Of a stretch of DNA of 64,000 nucleotides, positions 50,601 to 61,000 are shown piece after piece (positions within the stretch are counted from its first letter, which is position 1; every line of letters begins with the position of its first letter). The DNA lies in contig OW387139.1 of NCBI GenBank assembly GCA_936440205.1, positions 186,001 to 250,000 of the forward strand, in the 5' to 3' direction. Under the pieces are notes generated by a model, which was not told the origin of the DNA, did no database searches, and saw only the letters and a program-made list of their open reading frames with translations. This stretch comes from Lepidonotus clava. Taxonomy: Eukaryota; Annelida; Polychaeta; Phyllodocida; Polynoidae. A program made the position numbers and the translations under genes.

Positions 50601-51866
50601 GGACTCGTTGGGCCTTTTTACATCCTCCTGGCCTGTTCCGGGGCCGCTGAGAACCCCCTGGGGGCCGTCAGGGGCCCGAAACGCAGGCCCAGGTGAACTC
50701 AATCTAATAAAAGGGGCCCCCGTCGACCCTTGGAGAGCCCTGCAGGCCGGGGAAATCGACCAATCGGCAAACCGATTGTGCCCCCGAAAGTTTCAGGGCT
50801 TGGGGAAAATCATTCTAAGAGGAGAAGATTCAACTCAAATATTTTGGCAGACCCGATTTAACACTACGAGCCTATTTAAATAGGCAGCCTATTTAAATAG
50901 GGCCCGGACGGTCCCCCCTGGAAGGACAACCGTCGCTCGCATCGGACTTCTGAGCACAGCGTTGGACTCGTTGGGCCTTTTTACATCCTCCTGGCCTGTT
51001 CCGGGGCCGCTGAGAACCCCCTGGGGGCCGTCAGGGGCCCGAAACGCAGGCCCAGGTGAACTCAATCTAATAAAAGGGGCCCCCGTCGACCCTTGGAGAG
51101 CCCTGCAGGCCGGGGAAATCGACCAATCGGCAAACCGATTGTGCCCCCGAAAGTTTCAGGGCTTGGGGAAAATCATTCTAAGAGGAGAAGATTCAACTCA
51201 AATATTTTGGCAGACCCGATTTAACACTACGAGCCTATTTAAATAGGCAGCCTATTTAAATAGGGCCCGGACGGTCCCCCCTGGAAGGACAACCGTCGCT
51301 CGCATCGGACTTCTGAGCACAGCGTTGGACTCGTTGGGCCTTTTTACATCCTCCTGGCCTGTTCCGGGGCCGCTGAGAACCCCCTGGGGGCCGTCAGGGG
51401 CCCGAAACGCAGGCCCAGGTGAACTCAATCTAATAAAAGGGGCCCCCGTCGACCCTTGGAGAGCCCTGCAGGCCGGGGAAATCGACCAATCGGCAAACCG
51501 ATTGTGCCCCCGAAAGTTTCAGGGCTTGGGGAAAATCATTCTAAGAGGAGAAGATTCAACTCAAATATTTTGGCAGACCCGATTTAACACTACGAGCCTA
51601 TTTAAATAGGCAGCCTATTTAAATAGGGCCCGGACGGTCCCCCCTGGAAGGACAACCGTCGCTCGCATCGGACTTCTGAGCACAGCGTTGGACTCGTTGG
51701 GCCTTTTTACATCCTCCTGGCCTGTTCCGGGGCCGCTGAGAACCCCCTGGGGGCCGTCAGGGGCCCGAAACGCAGGCCCAGGTGAACTCAATCTAATAAA
51801 AGGGGCCCCCGTCGACCCTTGGAGAGCCCTGCAGGCCGGGGAAATCGACCAATCGGCAAACCGATT
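29684..51866 (-). repeat. Satellite array B, 363-bp monomer, about 61 copies, reverse orientation
   Basis: This is the reverse complement of the canonical 363-bp unit, repeated head to tail. It is extremely uniform. I saw one missing T near 29837 (close to the contig end), one extra C in the run at 31902-31907, an extra T at 41864, an A-to-C change at 48221 and one extra C in the run at 48734-48740. Each is confined to one copy. The units match the canonical type of 13,685-29,483 and lack the two diagnostic changes of the array after 52,067. Both ends are 200-N gaps, so the contig could be placed in either orientation without contradicting any sequenced base. Confidence 0.97.
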
Positions 51867-52066
51867 NNNNNNNNNNNNNNNNNNNNNNNNNNNNNNNNNN
51901 NNNNNNNNNNNNNNNNNNNNNNNNNNNNNNNNNNNNNNNNNNNNNNNNNNNNNNNNNNNNNNNNNNNNNNNNNNNNNNNNNNNNNNNNNNNNNNNNNNNN
52001 NNNNNNNNNNNNNNNNNNNNNNNNNNNNNNNNNNNNNNNNNNNNNNNNNNNNNNNNNNNNNNNNNN
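51867..52066. other. Assembly gap, 200 N, with orientation and subfamily switch
   Basis: Exactly 200 undetermined bases. To the left is reverse-oriented canonical satellite B; to the right is forward-oriented satellite B of a distinct subfamily. Neither switch is covered by sequence. Confidence 0.99.
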
Positions 52067-55000
52067 CCCCAGGGGGTTCTCAGCGGCCCGGAACAGGCCA
52101 GGAGGATGTAAAAAGGCCCAACGAGTCCAACGCTGTGCTCAGAAGTCCGATGCGAGCGACGGTTGTCCTTCCAGGGGGGGACCGTCCGGGCCCTATTTAA
52201 ATAGGCTGCCTATCTAAATAGGCTCGTAGTGTTAAATCGGGTCTGCCAAAATATTTGAGTTGAATCTTCTCCTCTTAGAATGATTTTCCCCAAGCCCTGA
52301 AACTTTCGGGGGCACAATCGGTTTGCCGATTGGTCGATTTCCCCGGCCTGCAGGGCTCTCCAAGGGTCGACGGGGGCCCCTTTTATTAGATTGAGTTCAC
52401 CTGGGCCTGCGTTCCGGGCCCCTGACGGCCCCCAGGGGGTTCTCAGCGGCCCCGGAACAGGCCAGGAGGATGTAAAAAGGCCCAACGAGTCCAACGCTGT
52501 GCTCAGAAGTCCGATGCGAGCGACGGTTGTCCTTCCAGGGGGGACCGTCCGGGCCCTATTTAAATAGGCTGCCTATCTAAATAGGCTCGTAGTGTTAAAT
52601 CGGGTCTGCCAAAATATTTGAGTTGAATCTTCTCCTCTTAGAATGATTTTCCCCAAGCCCTGAAACTTTCGGGGGCACAATCGGTTTGCCGATTGGTCGA
52701 TTTCCCCGGCCTGCAGGGCTCTCCAAGGGTCGACGGGGGCCCCTTTTATTAGATTGAGTTCACCTGGGCCTGCGTTCCGGGCCCCTGACGGCCCCCAGGG
52801 GGTTCTCAGCGGCCCCGGAACAGGCCAGGAGGATGTAAAAAGGCCCAACGAGTCCAACGCTGTGCTCAGAAGTCCGATGCGAGCGACGGTTGTCCTTCCA
52901 GGGGGGACCGTCCGGGCCCTATTTAAATAGGCTGCCTATCTAAATAGGCTCGTAGTGTTAAATCGGGTCTGCCAAAATATTTGAGTTGAATCTTCTCCTC
53001 TTAGAATGATTTTCCCCAAGCCCTGAAACTTTCGGGGGCACAATCGGTTTGCCGATTGGTCGATTTCCCCGGCCTGCAGGGCTCTCCAAGGGTCGACGGG
53101 GGCCCCTTTTATTAGATTGAGTTCACCTGGGCCTGCGTTCCGGGCCCCTGACGGCCCCCAGGGGGTTCTCAGCGGCCCCGGAACAGGCCAGGAGGATGTA
53201 AAAAGGCCCAACGAGTCCAACGCTGTGCTCAGAAGTCCGATGCGAGCGACGGTTGTCCTTCCAGGGGGGACCGTCCGGGCCCTATTTAAATAGGCTGCCT
53301 ATCTAAATAGGCTCGTAGTGTTAAATCGGGTCTGCCAAAATATTTGAGTTGAATCTTCTCCTCTTAGAATGATTTTCCCCAAGCCCTGAAACTTTCGGGG
53401 GCACAATCGGTTTGCCGATTGGTCGATTTCCCCGGCCTGCAGGGCTCTCCAAGGGTCGACGGGGGCCCCTTTTATTAGATTGAGTTCACCTGGGCCTGCG
53501 TTCCGGGCCCCTGACGGCCCCCAGGGGGTTCTCAGCGGCCCCGGAACAGGCCAGGAGGATGTAAAAAGGCCCAACGAGTCCAACGCTGTGCTCAGAAGTC
53601 CGATGCGAGCGACGGTTGTCCTTCCAGGGGGGACCGTCCGGGCCCTATTTAAATAGGCTGCCTATCTAAATAGGCTCGTAGTGTTAAATCGGGTCTGCCA
53701 AAATATTTGAGTTGAATCTTCTCCTCTTAGAATGATTTTCCCCAAGCCCTGAAACTTTCGGGGGCACAATCGGTTTGCCGATTGGTCGATTTCCCCGGCC
53801 TGCAGGGCTCTCCAAGGGTCGACGGGGGCCCCTTTTATTAGATTGAGTTCACCTGGGCCTGCGTTCCGGGCCCCTGACGGCCCCCAGGGGGTTCTCAGCG
53901 GCCCCGGAACAGGCCAGGAGGATGTAAAAAGGCCCAACGAGTCCAACGCTGTGCTCAGAAGTCCGATGCGAGCGACGGTTGTCCTTCCAGGGGGGACCGT
54001 CCGGGCCCTATTTAAATAGGCTGCCTATCTAAATAGGCTCGTAGTGTTAAATCGGGTCTGCCAAAATATTTGAGTTGAATCTTCTCCTCTTAGAATGATT
54101 TTCCCCAAGCCCTGAAACTTTCGGGGGCACAATCGGTTTGCCGATTGGTCGATTTCCCCGGCCTGCAGGGCTCTCCAAGGGTCGACGGGGGCCCCTTTTA
54201 TTAGATTGAGTTCACCTGGGCCTGCGTTCCGGGCCCCTGACGGCCCCCAGGGGGTTCTCAGCGGCCCCGGAACAGGCCAGGAGGATGTAAAAAGGCCCAA
54301 CGAGTCCAACGCTGTGCTCAGAAGTCCGATGCGAGCGACGGTTGTCCTTCCAGGGGGGACCGTCCGGGCCCTATTTAAATAGGCTGCCTATCTAAATAGG
54401 CTCGTAGTGTTAAATCGGGTCTGCCAAAATATTTGAGTTGAATCTTCTCCTCTTAGAATGATTTTCCCCAAGCCCTGAAACTTTCGGGGGCACAATCGGT
54501 TTGCCGATTGGTCGATTTCCCCGGCCTGCAGGGCTCTCCAAGGGTCGACGGGGGCCCCTTTTATTAGATTGAGTTCACCTGGGCCTGCGTTCCGGGCCCC
54601 TGACGGCCCCCAGGGGGTTCTCAGCGGCCCCGGAACAGGCCAGGAGGATGTAAAAAGGCCCAACGAGTCCAACGCTGTGCTCAGAAGTCCGATGCGAGCG
54701 ACGGTTGTCCTTCCAGGGGGGACCGTCCGGGCCCTATTTAAATAGGCTGCCTATCTAAATAGGCTCGTAGTGTTAAATCGGGTCTGCCAAAATATTTGAG
54801 TTGAATCTTCTCCTCTTAGAATGATTTTCCCCAAGCCCTGAAACTTTCGGGGGCACAATCGGTTTGCCGATTGGTCGATTTCCCCGGCCTGCAGGGCTCT
54901 CCAAGGGTCGACGGGGGCCCCTTTTATTAGATTGAGTTCACCTGGGCCTGCGTTCCGGGCCCCTGACGGCCCCCAGGGGGTTCTCAGCGGCCCCGGAACA

Positions 55001-58000
55001 GGCCAGGAGGATGTAAAAAGGCCCAACGAGTCCAACGCTGTGCTCAGAAGTCCGATGCGAGCGACGGTTGTCCTTCCAGGGGGGACCGTCCGGGCCCTAT
55101 TTAAATAGGCTGCCTATCTAAATAGGCTCGTAGTGTTAAATCGGGTCTGCCAAAATATTTGAGTTGAATCTTCTCCTCTTAGAATGATTTTCCCCAAGCC
55201 CTGAAACTTTCGGGGGCACAATCGGTTTGCCGATTGGTCGATTTCCCCGGCCTGCAGGGCTCTCCAAGGGTCGACGGGGGCCCCTTTTATTAGATTGAGT
55301 TCACCTGGGCCTGCGTTCCGGGCCCCTGACGGCCCCCAGGGGGTTCTCAGCGGCCCCGGAACAGGCCAGGAGGATGTAAAAAGGCCCAACGAGTCCAACG
55401 CTGTGCTCAGAAGTCCGATGCGAGCGACGGTTGTCCTTCCAGGGGGGACCGTCCGGGCCCTATTTAAATAGGCTGCCTATCTAAATAGGCTCGTAGTGTT
55501 AAATCGGGTCTGCCAAAATATTTGAGTTGAATCTTCTCCTCTTAGAATGATTTTCCCCAAGCCCTGAAACTTTCGGGGGCACAATCGGTTTGCCGATTGG
55601 TCGATTTCCCCGGCCTGCAGGGCTCTCCAAGGGTCGACGGGGGCCCCTTTTATTAGATTGAGTTCACCTGGGCCTGCGTTCCGGGCCCCTGACGGCCCCC
55701 AGGGGGTTCTCAGCGGCCCCGGAACAGGCCAGGAGGATGTAAAAAGGCCCAACGAGTCCAACGCTGTGCTCAGAAGTCCGATGCGAGCGACGGCTTGTCC
55801 TTCCAGGGGGGACCGTCCGGGCCCTATTTAAATAGGCTGCCTATCTAAATAGGCTCGTAGTGTTAAATCGGGTCTGCCAAAATATTTGAGTTGAATCTTC
55901 TCCTCTTAGAATGATTTTCCCCAAGCCCTGAAACTTTCGGGGGCACAATCGGTTTGCCGATTGGTCGATTTCCCCGGCCTGCAGGGCTCTCCAAGGGTCG
56001 ACGGGGGCCCCTTTTATTAGATTGAGTTCACCTGGGCCTGCGTTCCGGGCCCCTGACGGCCCCCAGGGGGTTCTCAGCGGCCCCGGAACAGGCCAGGAGG
56101 ATGTAAAAAGGCCCAACGAGTCCAACGCTGTGCTCAGAAGTCCGATGCGAGCGACGGTTGTCCTTCCAGGGGGGACCGTCCGGGCCCTATTTAAATAGGC
56201 TGCCTATCTAAATAGGCTCGTAGTGTTAAATCGGGTCTGCCAAAATATTTGAGTTGAATCTTCTCCTCTTAGAATGATTTTCCCCAAGCCCTGAAACTTT
56301 CGGGGGCACAATCGGTTTGCCGATTGGTCGATTTCCCCGGCCTGCAGGGCTCTCCAAGGGTCGACGGGGGCCCCTTTTATTAGATTGAGTTCACCTGGGC
56401 CTGCGTTCCGGGCCCCTGACGGCCCCCAGGGGGTTCTCAGCGGCCCCGGAACAGGCCAGGAGGATGTAAAAAGGCCCAACGAGTCCAACGCTGTGCTCAG
56501 AAGTCCGATGCGAGCGACGGTTGTCCTTCCAGGGGGGACCGTCCGGGCCCTATTTAAATAGGCTGCCTATCTAAATAGGCTCGTAGTGTTAAATCGGGTC
56601 TGCCAAAATATTTGAGTTGAATCTTCTCCTCTTAGAATGATTTTCCCCAAGCCCTGAAACTTTCGGGGGCACAATCGGTTTGCCGATTGGTCGATTTCCC
56701 CGGCCTGCAGGGCTCTCCAAGGGTCGACGGGGGCCCCTTTTATTAGATTGAGTTCACCTGGGCCTGCGTTCCGGGCCCCTGACGGCCCCCAGGGGGTTCT
56801 CAGCGGCCCCGGAACAGGCCAGGAGGATGTAAAAAGGCCCAACGAGTCCAACGCTGTGCTCAGAAGTCCGATGCGAGCGACGGTTGTCCTTCCAGGGGGG
56901 ACCGTCCGGGCCCTATTTAAATAGGCTGCCTATCTAAATAGGCTCGTAGTGTTAAATCGGGTCTGCCAAAATATTTGAGTTGAATCTTCTCCTCTTAGAA
57001 TGATTTTCCCCAAGCCCTGAAACTTTCGGGGGCACAATCGGTTTGCCGATTGGTCGATTTCCCCGGCCTGCAGGGCTCTCCAAGGGTCGACGGGGGCCCC
57101 TTTTATTAGATTGAGTTCACCTGGGCCTGCGTTCCGGGCCCCTGACGGCCCCCAGGGGGTTCTCAGCGGCCCCGGAACAGGCCAGGAGGATGTAAAAAGG
57201 CCCAACGAGTCCAACGCTGTGCTCAGAAGTCCGATGCGAGCGACGGTTGTCCTTCCAGGGGGGACCGTCCGGGCCCTATTTAAATAGGCTGCCTATCTAA
57301 ATAGGCTCGTAGTGTTAAATCGGGTCTGCCAAAATATTTGAGTTGAATCTTCTCCTCTTAGAATGATTTTCCCCAAGCCCTGAAACTTTCGGGGGCACAA
57401 TCGGTTTGCCGATTGGTCGATTTCCCCGGCCTGCAGGGCTCTCCAAGGGTCGACGGGGGCCCCTTTTATTAGATTGAGTTCACCTGGGCCTGCGTTCCGG
57501 GCCCCTGACGGCCCCCAGGGGGTTCTCAGCGGCCCCGGAACAGGCCAGGAGGATGTAAAAAGGCCCAACGAGTCCAACGCTGTGCTCAGAAGTCCGATGC
57601 GAGCGACGGTTGTCCTTCCAGGGGGGACCGTCCGGGCCCTATTTAAATAGGCTGCCTATCTAAATAGGCTCGTAGTGTTAAATCGGGTCTGCCAAAATAT
57701 TTGAGTTGAATCTTCTCCTCTTAGAATGATTTTCCCCAAGCCCTGAAACTTTCGGGGGCACAATCGGTTTGCCGATTGGTCGATTTCCCCGGCCTGCAGG
57801 GCTCTCCAAGGGTCGACGGGGGCCCCTTTTATTAGATTGAGTTCACCTGGGCCTGCGTTCCGGGCCCCTGACGGCCCCCAGGGGGTTCTCAGCGGCCCCG
57901 GAACAGGCCAGGAGGATGTAAAAAGGCCCAACGAGTCCAACGCTGTGCTCAGAAGTCCGATGCGAGCGACGGTTGTCCTTCCAGGGGGGACCGTCCGGGC

Positions 58001-61000
58001 CCTATTTAAATAGGCTGCCTATCTAAATAGGCTCGTAGTGTTAAATCGGGTCTGCCAAAATATTTGAGTTGAATCTTCTCCTCTTAGAATGATTTTCCCC
58101 AAGCCCTGAAACTTTCGGGGGCACAATCGGTTTGCCGATTGGTCGATTTCCCCGGCCTGCAGGGCTCTCCAAGGGTCGACGGGGGCCCCTTTTATTAGAT
58201 TGAGTTCACCTGGGCCTGCGTTCCGGGCCCCTGACGGCCCCCAGGGGGTTCTCAGCGGCCCCGGAACAGGCCAGGAGGATGTAAAAAGGCCCAACGAGTC
58301 CAACGCTGTGCTCAGAAGTCCGATGCGAGCGACGGTTGTCCTTCCAGGGGGGACCGTCCGGGCCCTATTTAAATAGGCTGCCTATCTAAATAGGCTCGTA
58401 GTGTTAAATCGGGTCTGCCAAAATATTTGAGTTGAATCTTCTCCTCTTAGAATGATTTTCCCCAAGCCCTGAAACTTTCGGGGGCACAATCGGTTTGCCG
58501 ATTGGTCGATTTCCCCGGCCTGCAGGGCTCTCCAAGGGTCGACGGGGGCCCCTTTTATTAGATTGAGTTCACCTGGGCCTGCGTTCCGGGCCCCTGACGG
58601 CCCCCAGGGGGTTCTCAGCGGCCCCGGAACAGGCCAGGAGGATGTAAAAAGGCCCAACGAGTCCAACGCTGTGCTCAGAAGTCCGATGCGAGCGACGGTT
58701 GTCCTTCCAGGGGGGACCGTCCGGGCCCTATTTAAATAGGCTGCCTATCTAAATAGGCTCGTAGTGTTAAATCGGGTCTGCCAAAATATTTGAGTTGAAT
58801 CTTCTCCTCTTAGAATGATTTTCCCCAAGCCCTGAAACTTTCGGGGGCACAATCGGTTTGCCGATTGGTCGATTTCCCCGGCCTGCAGGGCTCTCCAAGG
58901 GTCGACGGGGGCCCCTTTTATTAGATTGAGTTCACCTGGGCCTGCGTTCCGGGCCCCTGACGGCCCCCAGGGGGTTCTCAGCGGCCCCGGAACAGGCCAG
59001 GAGGATGTAAAAAGGCCCAACGAGTCCAACGCTGTGCTCAGAAGTCCGATGCGAGCGACGGTTGTCCTTCCAGGGGGGACCGTCCGGGCCCTATTTAAAT
59101 AGGCTGCCTATCTAAATAGGCTCGTAGTGTTAAATCGGGTCTGCCAAAATATTTGAGTTGAATCTTCTCCTCTTAGAATGATTTTCCCCAAGCCCTGAAA
59201 CTTTCGGGGGCACAATCGGTTTGCCGATTGGTCGATTTCCCCGGCCTGCAGGGCTCTCCAAGGGTCGACGGGGGCCCCTTTTATTAGATTGAGTTCACCT
59301 GGGCCTGCGTTCCGGGCCCCTGACGGCCCCCAGGGGGTTCTCAGCGGCCCCGGAACAGGCCAGGAGGATGTAAAAAGGCCCAACGAGTCCAACGCTGTGC
59401 TCAGAAGTCCGATGCGAGCGACGGTTGTCCTTCCAGGGGGGACCGTCCGGGCCCTATTTAAATAGGCTGCCTATCTAAATAGGCTCGTAGTGTTAAATCG
59501 GGTCTGCCAAAATATTTGAGTTGAATCTTCTCCTCTTAGAATGATTTTCCCCAAGCCCTGAAACTTTCGGGGGCACAATCGGTTTGCCGATTGGTCGATT
59601 TCCCCGGCCTGCAGGGCTCTCCAAGGGTCGACGGGGGCCCCTTTTATTAGATTGAGTTCACCTGGGCCTGCGTTCCGGGCCCCTGACGGCCCCCAGGGGG
59701 TTCTCAGCGGCCCCGGAACAGGCCAGGAGGATGTAAAAAGGCCCAACGAGTCCAACGCTGTGCTCAGAAGTCCGATGCGAGCGACGGTTGTCCTTCCAGG
59801 GGGGACCGTCCGGGCCCTATTTAAATAGGCTGCCTATCTAAATAGGCTCGTAGTGTTAAATCGGGTCTGCCAAAATATTTGAGTTGAATCTTCTCCTCTT
59901 AGAATGATTTTCCCCAAGCCCTGAAACTTTCGGGGGCACAATCGGTTTGCCGATTGGTCGATTTCCCCGGCCTGCAGGGCTCTCCAAGGGTCGACGGGGG
60001 CCCCTTTTATTAGATTGAGTTCACCTGGGCCTGCGTTCCGGGCCCCTGACGGCCCCCAGGGGGTTCTCAGCGGCCCCGGAACAGGCCAGGAGGATGTAAA
60101 AAGGCCCAACGAGTCCAACGCTGTGCTCAGAAGTCCGATGCGAGCGACGGTTGTCCTTCCAGGGGGGACCGTCCGGGCCCTATTTAAATAGGCTGCCTAT
60201 CTAAATAGGCTCGTAGTGTTAAATCGGGTCTGCCAAAATATTTGAGTTGAATCTTCTCCTCTTAGAATGATTTTCCCCAAGCCCTGAAACTTTCGGGGGC
60301 ACAATCGGTTTGCCGATTGGTCGATTTCCCCGGCCTGCAGGGCTCTCCAAGGGTCGACGGGGGCCCCTTTTATTAGATTGAGTTCACCTGGGCCTGCGTT
60401 CCGGGCCCCTGACGGCCCCCAGGGGGTTCTCAGCGGCCCCGGAACAGGCCAGGAGGATGTAAAAAGGCCCAACGAGTCCAACGCTGTGCTCAGAAGTCCG
60501 ATGCGAGCGACGGTTGTCCTTCCAGGGGGGACCGTCCGGGCCCTATTTAAATAGGCTGCCTATCTAAATAGGCTCGTAGTGTTAAATCGGGTCTGCCAAA
60601 ATATTTGAGTTGAATCTTCTCCTCTTAGAATGATTTTCCCCAAGCCCTGAAACTTTCGGGGGCACAATCGGTTTGCCGATTGGTCGATTTCCCCGGCCTG
60701 CAGGGCTCTCCAAGGGTCGACGGGGGCCCCTTTTATTAGATTGAGTTCACCTGGGCCTGCGTTCCGGGCCCCTGACGGCCCCCAGGGGGTTCTCAGCGGC
60801 CCCGGAACAGGCCAGGAGGATGTAAAAAGGCCCAACGAGTCCAACGCTGTGCTCAGAAGTCCGATGCGAGCGACGGTTGTCCTTCCAGGGGGGACCGTCC
60901 GGGCCCTATTTAAATAGGCTGCCTATCTAAATAGGCTCGTAGTGTTAAATCGGGTCTGCCAAAATATTTGAGTTGAATCTTCTCCTCTTAGAATGATTTT

